From Pseudopyrenochaeta lycopersici (lineage: Eukaryota; Ascomycota; Dothideomycetes; Pleosporales; Pseudopyrenochaetaceae), in assembly GCA_003313425.1 (NCBI GenBank), contig NHZP01000024.1, positions 744,001 to 808,000 on the forward strand: a stretch of 64,000 bases of DNA, read 5' to 3'. The translations under genes and the position numbers were made by a program. Below the pieces are notes generated by a model. The model ran no database searches. It saw only the letters and a program-made list of their open reading frames with translations, and was not told where the DNA came from. Below, piece by piece: positions 35,165 through 49,171 of the stretch (the first letter of the stretch is position 1; the number at the start of each line of letters is the position of its first letter).

Positions 35165-37153
35165 ATGGAGTCGTATAATCTGAAAACGGCCTCTACGTAC
35201 ATCAACAACCTGCTTCTTGCCCGCGGACTGCTGCGAAATGGCACATCAATCGAGTTTGCGCATCCATCAAGGGGAGAAGGCGGAAAAGAAGTCACTATGG
35301 CGCAGATAATCAATCTGGTGCACGACCTGATTTTAAAGCGCGATGTACGTCTTTGTTGATTCTCATCAATTGCAGAGAAGTCACTGACAGATGCACAGCG
35401 CGACCAAGAATATCGCGAGAATATCGCCGACACGTTGCGCACCCTCCGCTCCGAATCGACGCGCCAAACGCTCGCACTCGAGAAACTCCATACGCGCAAT
35501 GGGGACCTGGTGCGTCAATTATCCCTCGCCCAAGCGCAAGAAAGTTCCGCGCGCAAGTCTCTTCAGACTGCGGAATCCTCCGCGCGCAAGCTGCGGACAG
35601 AGATGCAGCGACTCAAGACCACCGTGGACCAAATCCGGACAAGCTGCACAAACGATGTACGGAAGCGCGATAGGGAGATTCAACGGCTGAAGAGCCATTT
35701 GACGAGCCAGCAGCGGGGCAACAAGACTGGGCTGGTGGGCGCAAGCATCACAATCAACCCGGGAAGCATAGGCTTGGGTGGATCAACCAACGGCATTCGA
35801 GACGATACGCCAGATCTCGGTGATCCAGAATACAGCTTGAAGCAGGAGACAACCGAATTCTTAACACAGCTAAGCCAAAGCTTGAGCGATGAAAACGACA
35901 ATTTAATTGGCCTCGTGCGAAACACGCTCATGACACTACGGGAACTGCAAGGCATGCCGGAGCACAACCGGCAGGAGGACGCAGACGGGTTGTCTATGAT
36001 TGCTGAAGAAGACGATAACACGCGACAAGGCATGCTGCAGTCGCTGCCCACAAATTACGAGACTTTGGCCAACGACATGGACGCTGTACTGGACAACCTC
36101 AAGAACTTGCTCACAAACCCCAATTTCGTCGCAGTAGACGAGGTGGAACTGCGCGAAGAGGAGATACAAAGACTACGAGCTGGATGGGAGAAGATGGAGG
36201 CCCGCTTGCGAGAGTCTTTTATGCTGATGGACTCCTGGCGAAAGCGCATGACTAATGGCGATACTATTAATCTCGACGAGCTCAAGATGGGCCTAGGGAT
36301 GGGCATTGGACTGGAAGCATTCAACGCAGAGGAGGCGTCTATCGTGGAAGACGATTACTCTCAGGGTGAGCCCGAAGAAGGCGCCAGCTCAGTCTTCGAC
36401 GAGGAGCTCGACGATGAGGTAGAACCGCAGCGCCTTCCGTCACCTGAGGCAGACTATGTCGCGGAAAGAACAACCGGCTCAGACATGTTCAAGCTGAAGC
36501 TGCAACCCAACCAGCCAGCGCTTAGAGAGACCAGCGGTAACAAGTCACCGGTCAGGTCACCCCGCAAAGTTGCGTTCTCTGCATCCATTCCCAACACTCC
36601 TTCACAACTGGAAGACGAGAATGCAGATGCGTCCGGGATAGATCTAGTCGATGTGGAGAAGCCCAGCCGCCCTAAATCTGCTACCAAAGCGCCCCACTCA
36701 GAGGAACGAACATCCAGACCAGCAAGTCAGGAAATCCGCACACCACGCCATGTACGTTGTGACAGTCTAGCCGATCAGATTCTCAAGATGGCCAGCAAAG
36801 TCACTTTCTCTTCATCCCCTTCTTTGCTCCTCGACTCACCAGCAGTTTCCCCTTCGATCAACGAATCTAACAAGCCTCGACAGAACAAGAAGCGCCATTC
36901 AAGCCCACATGCGCACCCCGACGAGCGATCACCGAAACTAACGATTCAAGACAAGCTCAACGTAGTGCAGGCGGAAGCAGCCGCCATCAAGGCTGCCAGT
37001 CCGACAAAGAAGCCGAATGACGAGACAGATGTGCCTGGAGAGACTATCAAGAAACGTGCACCTCGATCACCTGTGAAGACGCGGATTGGAGGAAGGCCCA
37101 GGAGAAAGAGCACATTGACGCCGGAGGAGTTAGAGAATCTCTTGTGTGGCTAG
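35165..37153 (+). CDS. ADIP-domain coiled-coil protein (Msd1/SSX2IP/TINA-like, spindle-pole)
   Basis: Two exons, 35165-35344 and 35399-37153, joined by a 54-base GTACGT..CACAG intron, give 644 residues. The N-terminus (STYINNLLLARGLLRNGTSI, then IINLVHDLILKRDRDQEYRE) matches the afadin/alpha-actinin-binding (ADIP) domain shared by vertebrate SSX2IP, fission yeast Msd1 and the Aspergillus NIMA-interacting protein TINA. These act at centrosome/spindle-pole bodies in microtubule anchoring. A heptad-rich coiled coil runs about residues 60-160. Further acidic and Ser/Pro-rich sequence contains several SP/TP sites (SPVRSPRKV, KSATKAP, RSPVKTRIGG), potential targets of mitotic kinases. The assignment rests on the N-terminal motif; orthology to TINA specifically is inferred. 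Confidence 0.72.
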
Positions 37154-39056
37154 TTGAGGTGGATGCGTAAACTTTGTTGACAATGACATATTGCAGTGGA
37201 ACTGATCATCTGCAAACGTGCATCAGCGCTTGGTATGATAATCGGGTCCTTATCGACTTGTCAGCCTGGAGCGAGCAGGCGTTGAGGTGGTTGAAGTTTT
37301 CGTGACCAATGTATTGCCTGATTGGGCATTGCACGAGCTATGATGCATGGGCATTATGGGCCCAGCCAAGGGTTGGGGCGCGTAGGTGGGAGCATTGATG
37401 GTGGGCCTCAGGCTTGCACAGCAAATATTGGGGGCTGCGAAAGGCTCTCTGCACATTTGACAGGACTGAACAAGACCCAATCTGACGCGGACATATTTCT
37501 CAACGGAAATCATAGACTTGATGTGCAGACAGACTGGTCAGGTCATGGTCATGGTGCTGTGCTTTCGCTGCTGATCCCTTGTGTCTCAGAGGGCGTGATA
37601 TCCGGCTCGTGTGAGGTGCTGCTGTGTTCGGCCGCTCTATTCACAATGGACACGGACTCAGTTCAGTTCCTGCCCTCGCTTTCAATGCGCCCATCGCGTA
37701 CCTGGATTCTCGAAGCGCTGTGCCTCAGCCATCCCGCCGTGCCCGCCATCCTCCCGCTTCCCTTCCACTCTTGACAGCTTTCACTCAACGCCCTCACGAG
37801 GCTATCTGCACATCACTGCACATAGTCACGATGTGTCTCCACATGGCCGACGTCGTACTCAGAGGGGGGCCGAAGATGCTTCTTCAGTATGCAGTTCTAC
37901 GAGGTTGGTGGTGACATGTTGTGGTTGGTTGAACCAGGCAAGCCACGCATTCTATTAGCCGCCCAATTCCTGAAAGGGGGCATTTTGTGACCCAGATGAT
38001 GCCACACAGCAAGCATGATTGGATGCTTGCGTGAGATGGAGGCTGGGCGCAGGGGTAATGGACGCAAATAGTACTTGATGCGGCAGGGAGTATGGCTGCA
38101 GACGGGATCCAGGTAGTGTCCTTGGAAAGTAAATACCTCTGCATCGGTGCTGGGCCCACCGGCTAACTGTGCATATCGACGCTGCAGTGTGACAGAAACC
38201 CATCTGCAGCTTTCACATCTGCCCATCACATGGCTCGCCCCGTCCCTCTCTCCCATTGGGCTCGTGTTTTCACTGCAAGCCCGTGCGCTCCGTAGCGACC
38301 CACTCATGTATTCCCCGCCCGGTGCAGCGAATGAGGGCGGCGAGCGACGCCGCCCGGCGACACACAACCAAAGTCGTCCACCACTCTCGCACCACGGTCA
38401 AGCGCTCAGCGGGCATTCGATAGACTGCTCTCTCCACCCGCTTCCAGCTTACTCCCTGCCAGAATGGCGTGCGTGTGCTGCACAAGCAATCAATCGCTCC
38501 CGGGAGCAGCGAGACTTGTTCCGAAGCTGGAGTAGTGCAATATGCTGGGCTGCGAATCTGCTGCCAACCCTCGCTACGCCAATCGTTGCTCCGCAGCTGT
38601 GCGATCTCTTGTGCTATAGATAAGTAGGCCTGGGGCCGCCCATCTCACCTCTTTTTTTCTTCAGCAAGCGTGTAAAGTTCAGAGCTGTTGTGTTCGTTTT
38701 TCGTCTATTCTTTTTACCTTTCCCCTTCTTCCTCTCTTACTCTCTCCCAGGCCTGGTGCCATTAATTACAACCACCACTACCGAACCACCCTTATACCCA
38801 CCCCATTACAGTAATTCAATTCGACATATCGTAGCCGGTCTACAACCCCGTAATACTCAGCTCTACTTGCTCAACGAACTTTCAACAACCAATCAAACGA
38901 CAATTTACTCGCGCAAACTCGCAACCTTCACGACTCTTTACGCACAGCTTCATTCAGCAATCTTGACGTCTATCCATTAGTTTGGCCCGGACGAATCGAA
39001 AAGATTTCGAAAATCATAATACAATTTTTCAATAGGAAGAAGAGAATAATATCACA
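37154..39056. promoter_or_regulatory. 1.9-kb upstream region of the esdC-like gene
   Basis: No coding gene is supported. The final 400 bases are pyrimidine-rich (38640-38760) followed by A/C-rich sequence, typical of a long fungal 5' leader. The unusually long gap suggests an extended, developmentally controlled promoter; this is inference. Confidence 0.4.
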
Positions 39057-39893
39057 ATGGCCGCTATCCAGCTCAACTTCACTCTCCGCACTTCCTCCAA
39101 CTGCAAGACCGTACATTTGCTCGGCTCCTGGGATGGTTACCAGGGTCAACTCCCGCTCTCCAAGGACCCCAAGAAGTCCGGAGGCTGGACAGGATGCTTC
39201 AAGTTCCAGGGCGCGACTTTGAAGCAGGGACAGCGATACTGGTACTACGTATGTTGTGACAAGCCCTCTTGTCTCTGCCGACTTGCACGCTAACAAGACA
39301 AACAGTACATCATCGACGGCTACCACGTCTCGCATGATCCCGCCAAGGACCACACCACCGAGCCCACCACTGGCCGCAAGCTCAACATCATCGACATTCC
39401 CGCCAGCAAGTCAAAGACCTCCTCCAGCGCCGACAAGAAGTCCCGCCGTGTCTCGACAGCCTCAGTTGCCAAGGGTCGCTCACTCTCTCCAGAGCGCATC
39501 GTTGCCCCCAAGCCCCAGCGCCCAGGCCAGACACGCCAGGTCATCAACACACAATACGACAAGACCACGCTCGAGGAGCTCAACCGCCGCTTCGCCCAGC
39601 AGTCCATCGAAGAGTCCGAGTCTGATTCCGACTATGATTCCGACGAGGGCTCCGATGTCCCATCGCTCACCTCCCGCTCTACCAACAGCTCAAGCCCGTC
39701 CAGCGTCAGCTCTGGCAGCTCGTGCTGCACGTGTGAGCGCTTTGGTATCACGCGTTCTGGTGACCGTGTCAAGCTCGACTGCGGAGGCGCCCGCTGCGGA
39801 TACTCCGATGATTCTTCAGACTGCTCTTCCGAGGACGAGTACGTGTACGAGGAGAAGACCACCCGCCGCCAGGGTGTTGTCATCCGCTCTTAG
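39057..39893 (+). CDS. esdC: EsdC-like protein with AMPK/CBM48 glycogen-binding domain
   Basis: Two exons, 39057-39248 and 39306-39893, with a 57-base GTATGT..CAG intron, give 259 residues. The N-terminal AMPK1-CBM (CBM48) fold covers about residues 3-95, with FTLRTSSNCKTVHLLGSWDG, GGWTGCFKFQG, LKQGQRYWYYYIIDGYHVSH and aromatic residues typical of the glycogen-binding site. After a Ser-rich linker come an acidic segment and a Cys-rich patch (SCCTCERFGITRSGDRVKLD, GARCGY). Length and N-terminus fit the Aspergillus early-sexual-development protein EsdC, required for fruiting-body formation. It is not an enzyme by sequence. The symbol is given by similarity. Confidence 0.82.
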
Positions 39894-42800
39894 TTTTCAG
39901 CACCCCACTGGACACCATTGCATATCATCGCGAACTGCGACCCTTTTTTTTTTCCCGCAGTTACCGATCAACCTTCTTTCTGTGCATATTATGATTACGA
40001 CCTTTTTCTTTATTATACTCTAACGATTCGTTCTTCAATACTGCCGCACTACGGCATCCGCTCATTGGCAACGTTTATTTATTGCTGCTGGTAACATGGA
40101 GACTGGAAGGAGCTTTTTTGTAACTCACGGGAAGGATTTTAACGAGGCATTCCTTTTTTGCGCCATGACCAGCTCAAGGGACATCACTGCTGCCAGATGT
40201 CCACATGCTTCAATGCACGCTCATGTAGATAACTGAATCCAAAGAATTCGCATGGCTCGTGCGCGGAAAACAACAATCATCTGTCTTTTTGCTCTGTTCT
40301 GAATGTGATGTGTACGGTGTGAATGGTGAGGTGGTTGTGCGCAGCGACACGGAAGTAATGAGAGTTACAGAACTCGATTTCATGCACTTCCGTATGTTGA
40401 TTACTTCTGGCCACAACACTGGCACGAGGACATCTCGAAGACCCTGACAGAATAGATTTCACGTCCCATCAAGGACTGGGGAACATGCACGTCAGTGACG
40501 TTGTGAACGCTTGTGTCATTCCACTTAGCCAATGCAGGCATGTCGCCCTCTTCTATATCAGTAGCAGACTCTTCAGCGCAAACTCGTGCACTGTGCTTCA
40601 CCAGCGATATCTTTGGTTCAATAGATTCTGCTGTATCATGTCTAGTCACAGCATGGAATATTGGTACGACTGAGCCAGATGGCGAGCATCTGCTATCTGG
40701 CGATAGTGGTCATTGTAGAAGCAGCACGAGATGGCGCGACATTGTCAAATCGACATTAGCTATGCGCAAGGTAGGAACAGTGAAGGTTGGAAATCTAATG
40801 AAGCCTTGAAGCTTACAAAGGGAAGGAACTGTGAGCTTAGGCTTAAACGTGTCCTATTACAAGTGGCAGGATGTGGCTAAAGATATCATGAGTATACAGC
40901 ATCATCTATGCTATTTTTTTTACCACCGAGATTTAACTACATTTTCGAAGAACCTCCAAGTAGACTAGATCTCCCATAAGCACCAACAGGGTTCTCAGTT
41001 CTCGGATCCGGAGCGTCCGGTCGTGTGCTTATACAGACCTGCAATCACCTTGACAAATACTCTAGGCAAAGGCTTAATAGTTCAAAATAGGCACGAGTAG
41101 CTTCATTACTATCTCTGTTTCTGCCTATGCTTTGGGAAGAATCCTTCACGTAAGATATAAGCAGTACTGGGCACCTCACCATAGGCAAATTCTATGCTTA
41201 CCTTTGTTTCTTTTCAAGGCCGAGCAGCCATAGAGTTTTGCTGCACCAGAGAGTGCCCCAAGATTCTTGAACTCGAGGCTTCTCCTTCTGGAAATCTCTC
41301 ACTACCTCAATATCTTGGTTTAAAATAAAGAGAAATAATAATATCTTTGCCAGTTTACGTTGAATAGCTGAATGGAAACAATAATGCTGGCGGAGAGGTG
41401 GCTGCAACGACGGTTTCGAAACGCCCCAGCTCGATGTGATGTTGAATACACCTAAATTAATTTTTAAGAAGAAAGTAGTGTTTGTTAAAGTCTGGACATT
41501 AGAAAGAATATACTTTGACGGATTGATGTAATCAGAGTATACCCGCCAAAGGTGACGGGCCGGTTGAAAGGAGAGTTCGTGTGCGAGAATGTGCAACGTG
41601 CTTTTCACATATGACTACTAAGCAGCTCGTCTACTTGAACAAGGTTGGTCAAGGGAAATAGAAAATTTCCTGTTTCTGTACCTTTATCAAGCTTCTGTTG
41701 TGACGCAACGCGTTGAGGTAGATATCGTAATGTTTAAAGCACCTCAGTAAGCGACAATGAAACGATCTTGAGAACAACCATTCCCAACAAGCAAAATCTC
41801 AGTACTTCTTCGCTTCTTCAATATGCTCTCTATGACACCCTATGGGGCGCCCAAGGGGGAAGAGGAAGCAGGGGTAAGCTGTGGCGCTCACCACTGCATC
41901 GGGAGTCATCACATGACGCAATCATCAGATTAGTGAGCGGTTTTTCTGTCTTTCTCCAATGAAATTCAACAACAAAACTAAACTGCGGGGGACATGGGAT
42001 GCAACAGAGCCGCCGTGCATAAACGGGAGCAAGGTTGGTTGTGCAAGCTCAAAATGATGAATGTGTTGCAGTTGCAAAGCAATTATACATTCAGTGCATC
42101 ATAATCCAGCAGGTGTTTCCATGGCATGATCACCCGCTATTATCCAGTCTCTCGCGATTCGGCTCTTTAAAATTCTCCGCCCCTTCTCCACGTCCCAAGA
42201 GACTGCGCCTCGGGAGTCGGACAATTACCGCCTACGAAGATCTAAACTCGGTTGAACGCCGTCGCCACGATCAGAATACCCGCTAAGCACTAACATCTAA
42301 CCCGGGATTGACGACAACTGTCCATGCGGAGGCAGTGATGATCGCAAGGTGAGCTGGGGCGTGATGTTAAAGGCGATGTCCGCTAGTATGGGCGCTTGTA
42401 TTGCGAGCTCACGTAAGTCGAGCTTAGCACCAGGCCAAATCGGTCACGATGACCAACTCGGGCTGCGATATCGACCGACTGCGACTTGCTCTTTCAAAAC
42501 GGGCATCGAGCTCGTCCAAATACACGGAAAGAAACTGCCCAGCATCGGACTGGTGACGACTCTGTCCTAGATTTCTGTTGAATTTTAGTGGGGGTAACAA
42601 GACTCAAGCGTGATTAATAGTCTGAACGCTCCGATAATATGCCTTGAAGTGTGTATATGGAGAGGATCATGATATGCATCCAAGAATGCATCAATCGGAA
42701 GGGCGGCCAGGAAATCACTATTCCTGGCAAATATCATCTCGAATGAGGACAACGGGATTTGGAGACGTAGTAACCACTAAATGCAGAAGAAACAGAGACC

Positions 42801-43603
42801 TGTAGCTGTATGACTGCCAGTAATGTGTTGCACAGCCATGCCGATGATTCGCCCGATCAGATAGTTGATACCCGGATAAGGCAATGTTTGGACGCCTTCG
42901 CGAGTCGGACCGACATTAGAGTGTCCAATTGAATACATGAAACTGGTTGTATGACCACTTTGGTTCTCAGTAGCCAGGGAAAGCCGAGCTGGATACTCAA
43001 ACTAGTGCAAGGGGCCCCTGGACGGAGATTTGACAAAGAAGGCGTATCTGGTGGCCTCAAACTAGGAGTCGCGAACCTGATGCTTGGGTCGCGAGTCCCC
43101 GTCTTGCCGTCAGATCCACTTGCCGTTGATGCTAAACTTAGCGGTTCCGACCAGTACGCTTGCCGAATACCTTAATACTGGCTAGTGGAAAATGAACATA
43201 ATATTGTCGCCTGATGACAACGCCTGTAGCTAGTTCGGTTCAAGTTGTCGATCGCATGAGGAAAGGGAGCAACTCAAGTAGATCGTGAATATTGGCCTCA
43301 TTGGAAAGCAAAACTTGAGCAGCAAGAAATCTTTTGGCATTAACCTTTGTCTGTAAAACGTCCAGCGATAAGCTATCCGAAAACTGAATAAGATAGCTGC
43401 TGTGGCTGATAGCACAGGCTGAACATCATGCGGGTTAAAAACAAGCCAAATTCGATTAGACTTGCGAGAGGGGTAAATCTTTCAGCTTGTGTCTGTCTGA
43501 ATATGAATTTCAGAAATAGCAGAGGAGGGTTAACAAGTCCTGCAAATGTCGGCGAACCTATAAAAATCAAAATGACACAACCAACCGCTGTTGAGAACGG
43601 TGG
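39894..43603. other. Gene-poor stretch, 3.7 kb
   Basis: 3' flank of esdC and further non-coding sequence, partly AT-rich (41100-41600). The longest frame (minus, 41198-41608) has no recognisable motif. I see no tandem or inverted repeats. Confidence 0.4.
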
Positions 43604-43768
43604 GTTGCCTTGCTTGACAGCTATGACTGTAGGACGCAGCCACGTAATTATTTGAGACCAACAAGCGATACGAACACTTGTGAACAAGTATTCTCAGGCG
43701 GCAGTCGCGCTACCAGCCGAGAAACGGAAAATGTGCCAGATTTCATCCGGAGCTGGGCGCAACAATGA
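43604..43768 (+). mobile_element. Possible hAT transposase C-terminal remnant
   Basis: In one open plus-strand frame the sequence reads ...RNYLRPTSDTNTCEQVFSGG followed by SRATSRETENVPDFIRSWAQQ and a stop. This resembles the hAT dimerisation region, in which a Cys-Glu-x-x-Phe-Ser-Gly-Gly motif is followed about 20 residues later by an x-x-x-Trp segment. No upstream transposase domain or terminal repeats are recognised, so at best this is a decayed fragment. The match is short and could be chance. Confidence 0.35.
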
Positions 43769-46700
43769 CGAAAATGGCTCGGGAGCGGAAGCGAGGGCGC
43801 CGGCGCTCGTGGAGCCATTGCAAGGCGTATCATATTCACCGATGAGTTGACACGGTCATCAAACGGCCACTTTAGGGCTGAAGCAATACGCCGAGAACAG
43901 GAGATTCCTAATGCTGTTGACCGGCGACAGCGGAGGCGGCCGAAGAGTGGGGTGTTAAGCAGCAGCATCGGGACACGGTCGAGTTCGTCATAGTCACAGA
44001 CGAGTCATCTGAAGTTGGGGACGAAGGAAGTAAGAGTGACGGCTCTCACACCGACGACTGTGTATAGAGTTGAAGATGTGATGAGAGGAGAGAGGTGCGA
44101 TAGGGGCGGTGTACACAGGGATGCACGTGCGCTTAGCGCGCACGCTAGTACCAAAACTGATGTCGTGAGATGACATCGATTAGCCATACCTGCATGTCCG
44201 AGGTACACCTCAGTGCTTCAACTTACAAAGACCGAGAAAACTCGGGATCGTTCGGCATCACAGACGCGTGGACCATGGCAAAGCAATTTGGGGAAATAAC
44301 TTCATGAGCGGATGAATACCCACTTCAGAACGGCCCCATACGCAAGGCAGACTCAAGTGCGCCCAAAATAAAAGTGATCCGTGATATCACGTATTGGTGC
44401 TATGAAGGGTCCGAGGGGAGATGAAAAGAAAATACAAATCACCCAACTCCAATTCCATGCCAAGAAATACCTGGGACCTATGCGCTATGCATGTCATTAC
44501 TCCAAAATCTCTGTGATGGTACATGACAGAATCACAAACCCGGCGATCATCTTCTTGGCCTTCTTCTTACACGCACTCTTTCCCGTCATGATACACACTA
44601 GCCCCAAGAAACTCCATGTAAACCCGTTTGAACCCAAAAAGAAAAATTCCCCAATCTAAATGGCTGCACTGCAGTGCAACTGAGTGACCAGCTCGACGAA
44701 GTAAAGTGAATTTCCATGTTGCGTGAATTGAACCGAACTCCAGACATAAAACGGAAAGCTTTAAGCGCTCGATGGTAATAACGGCCGTGTAATGGTGTGT
44801 TGAGAGTGGCGTGCTTTTTTATCGTAGTAATGACGGGGAATATGCGTCGCTCTCGTAACCAGAGTCTGGGAGTACTCCAGTGTAGGCGATTTCAGGTCGA
44901 TGGTTACTGTGAACCCCACATGCATAACCCACAAGAACTGTCTTCTCTTGCACCATGTGTCCACGATGGCCGTGAGCAGCACATGGGTCGATGGCGTGCC
45001 TGTGGTAGAGGCATCGGCAGACCGAGTAGCGTTCGACAACTTGATAACACATTCTGATAAATGTAGTATAGATAGTGGAAGGTGTTTAGAGGCAACAGTG
45101 AGACAGAATGAAGCCAAACGTGGTGATGAAGCTTGAATGCCAACAGTGCAAAGCAGTAGAGGGATTGTAGAGTAGTAGATGAGACTGGTAGGAAGAACTG
45201 TGACTCGATGAGCGATGGGGAAGATATATAGCGAAAGGAGTGAAGACGATGTAGGAAGCTTAGACCAGTGTGGGTCACACACAGTAGGCATCGTCAAGTA
45301 TCTGCAGGTCCGTCAGGCAACGGACACCCATGTGTAGGGATGGGTGCACAGTCAGCCGGATGCTGCTGAGATGGGGCAGTAGAAGAGAACTAGCACAGCC
45401 ATCATGACAGTTAGTCGACATGGAAAGAAAGTGCTCTGGTCTCTTTCGGTAGCAGGGGTAGACAATTCGCTTCTTGGAGGCTCTTTCAGCTGTCGCCGAT
45501 CATCCGCCTAGTATTCCCATTGGTCTGTGGATGGGGCCAGTGTCATATGGCTAGATCCTTCGCGATGTCGAGTAAGAAGGTATGCGCAGCGCACAGCAAT
45601 GGCAGATGGGCGTGCACGGATGCTTGGTAGGGCGAGCGAATAAGAAAGCTGCAACATCCCTGTAGAGCGCGGTGACGGGGGGCCATGCGAGTGTGCTATG
45701 ATACCGCACACCTCCCCCCATGTCAAGCCATGTTCTGCGTCCTCGGACCAGGTGTCACGATCTCTGGGTGCCTCTGATCGGATCTGACAGTCTACTTGTT
45801 AATGATAAGCCACAGTTTTGGAATAGCGAACGGCTTTTGTATGGGCGGGAACGGGGGGCAGTGACTTTTCTGACGTCGATTACTCATGCTTGGACCCTTC
45901 TGCACACCATCCCACCGTTGTGCATCCAGGCGGTTCCTCCGGCAGCGACTATCGCATAGGAAAGATGCGGTAATGGTTCGCATGCCCTCTTTGAGCGCCG
46001 ACTTCACCGGCATATCGCATTGATGCAATGCCGTGAAGGAGTCTCTTGAGCGAGCGCACGTGCGGGGGGCTGGACGCTTGAATTTCCCTTTTGGGGCAGT
46101 GGCGTTATTTTTGGAGGTGAGGAACGAGCTTGGAAAACCACAAACACCGCGCTGTGAGTGTCTAACAATGGACATCAACTCAGCTGTCCATGAGGGTCGA
46201 CGCAGACATTAGTCAAAGAGTTAGTAGAAGGGCGCTCGCTTTCCCATCAACTTCCTCATGAAGGCCATGGGCCGGCCCAAATTGTTTTCGCCAGCAGTTT
46301 AAGGCTGACCAGCTGAGTGCTGCCTGGCAGCCTGTGCAGATTGACGCATGCAGCGTGGAGAATTATTTCTTCTTATTTCCAGGTGCGTCTTCTGGTTGGC
46401 CAGAGGACAGCAGTTGTTCGTCGTCATCCAGATAGATCTTACATTCGTCCGCGAATAAGATACACCGCCCACAGTACCGAATAACCCTGCTCCTCCCGGG
46501 GTTCTGTCCTTGGATCGTATCGCCCCAGAACAGCAGTTCAGAGGCGATGGATCCCGCAGAGTTGTTTGTAATCTATGTCATCCGCTACTCTATCACTTGT
46601 CGGACCCCTCCGAGGGCTAGGTTCTCCTCGTTGCGTTCAATCCAGCTTGCCGCCGGCTTAGTTGCGCGTCCCCGAGCTTACGTGCAACGTTCGACAACCC

Positions 46701-49171
46701 ATGCAGCCCTATGCACTCTCCCGTTTCCTGGTCCCACGTGGCGGCGCATGTCTCACACGGGCGTTTTGTGCCCTGCACCCTCCTTTCACCAGCCCTCTTT
46801 CCAGTCACGTCACCATCACTTCCATCCGCCATTTGACCTTCTGTCGTTCTGCAAGCTTCCAGAGTCGCGAATCTTACATTGACCCCCAGATAGATCTAAT
46901 AGTTTCATGAAACGAAAGTCTCACGCCCCCAGCGGTCATCAGAATGCTTGGCCCCCATCGCTAACCTGTAGGCGTAATAGGGGATATGTCTAAGGCAGAA
47001 TTCTCTGTCCTATATTTGCTCAAGGCTTAGTGACTGAGCCCACTTTGCAAATCTCTTTAAACATCACACTGGCCGTATCCAGATAAAAATACCAGATCCG
47101 GTAGGTCCTTTTACGAAACAGGCGAAGGTGAACGATCGCGAGCTCCACAACTCAGCTGATCTCTAGGGCGGTCGGCAAACTCACAACACCACGACTCCCG
47201 AACGCGGTGCAGACCAAGGCTGCCACTGCGACGCGTCATGTTCTGTAACCTTTTAGAAGACACAGCATTCTGCAGCAACAATCGCTCACCGTCTCGTAGC
47301 GCTAAACCTTCTCTTGTCAATGGGCGCATCGCCAGCAACCGGTAAATATGGCATGATCTTCTCCATGATGATCACGACATGGAGATGAACGTCACTACCA
47401 AAAGGAAAATGCCTTTAATGCCTTTGTGTCCAATCAGCAAGCCAGTTTCACGACCATCGCCGCACCCTTGGAACCATTGTAATGGGATATGCTCAACCCA
47501 GAGACATTACATATTAGCATCCGTCAGGGAACGTGTGCTTCATTCTGAATACCGCTAAGCGGTGGTTGGAACATACCTCAACTCACCGCTTCGATACTGC
47601 ATGTGTCAGCTCACCTGCATGCAGTCCTCCCACCCCGCGCTTCTATGAACTGAATCTTTCCCGGCAACGAACTTCCACGGATGTGAGGCATTCAAAACTC
47701 TGCCGCGGATAGATTGCCCCCGGGTGCATTACCCAACATGCACTGACCGGAGACTTGGCAAGAAGCAGAATCGACCATCAACTAGGACCCTCCTTGAATC
47801 TCAGGTAGGTTTCGGTGTAACGAGACGGAAACAAAGTGTATTTGTCACTTCCTACGACGATGCGTACGCCGTGCTTCTCCTAGACCGCCATGCCACTACG
47901 CCGCATCTCAACGCCTCAATCACACAATCACCGGTGAGGCTTTGCATTTCGCCCCGACGAAAAGATAGCAACAAGCGGTCTCGAGTCTGTCTTGATGCCC
48001 TACCTAGTTGCAGGACTCCAATATTCCAGCTAAGTGGAACGAACGAGACACAAGATGAAACTTCACCTGTACACCAAGATGTGTAGGATCGAGACCGGCA
48101 ATTCACGTAAAGAAATCAATTGGGTCCAAAGGTTTCGTATACCTGTGTTCTGCAATCATGGAGGAGAAACTGGAAGAAGGCAGATGATGGCCCTCAAGAC
48201 ACAGTGATTCACTAATCAGCCAACTATCCTATTCTTGAAACAACTGCAGCAATGACAAGTCCGCAGCAGGCAACTTTGATTTGGACCCAATGTACGTTCT
48301 TGTCTATGCCTGAACTTCAGACATCGTTCGAATCACATATCACTTACTGCAAGGTATGAGAAGAGGACCAGCGATTCACTGGTCTTGTATGAAATAGTTC
48401 CAGTACGTTTCTACTTCGAACTGACTGCCGAAGACAAACATCAGCATGTAGGTGCTCTGAGTCTTTTTAAAGTTATTTGCTCGCTAAAAATCAAGCCCAA
48501 CATTTTGCTGCTCTGAGAATGCCCACTTACTTTAGGATATAGCTGTCAACATTACACACCATTCGGTCAAACTCACTGATTCTGCAAGGATAGATGATAG
48601 AGAGTTCGGTTATATATTTCTTCCTAGGTATATTGACATCATGATTGAATCCTAGGCTTTTCGAATTGATCATGTCTTTCCACATCTATTTCAAGTGACC
48701 AATTCACAGACCACAACGTTTAACATTCGTCATTGGTATTGATGCACCTCCACAACTAGTCTTATCTCCATTTCGGTCACATTCGCATGCCTGCCATCTA
48801 GATATAGCGTCTGGCCAGAGCAATCTTTTTATTCGTTATCTTCCATTAATAATCGTCTCGCTTCACACGACCTGCCTAATCGCGCTTAGGACGGGCAATC
48901 GACGGCATCGATGCGCATTCTTGCTAACTTTGTCAAGATGAGGCGCCCAGGATGGAAATCCTCCACCAGTAGGTATAGAAATCAAGCCTGTGCCCAGCTG
49001 TCTTCGAAGCTTGACTCTTGCCACTTCTAGTCTCTGCATCTTGTATTCAAGGACAGACCTAAGATCATACTAGGATCAGACAAGAAGAAACCTCGGCGGC
49101 TTTCCTACACTTGCAAACGAATTCTTTCAAAATCCGGCGTTCCCATCCTCCGCCTATACCCGCAAGGCACC
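43769..49171. other. Gene-poor stretch, 5.4 kb
   Basis: No supported gene. The longest frame (minus, 44761-45297) is overlapped by frames on both strands and has no family signature. No RNA gene, terminal repeat or transposase is recognised. The right end must hold the promoter and leader of the small membrane-protein gene. Confidence 0.4.

Noticed and set aside
43230..43687. Minus-strand frames that look like pieces of a rhodopsin/PTH11-type membrane protein
   Set aside because: Only a short segment (FRIAYRWTFYRQRLMPKD) resembles a loop of that family; no second supporting segment or splice pattern was found.
44761..45297. Minus-strand frame of 178 codons
   Set aside because: Three mutually overlapping frames on both strands, low-complexity Ser/Thr/Leu reading, no motif.
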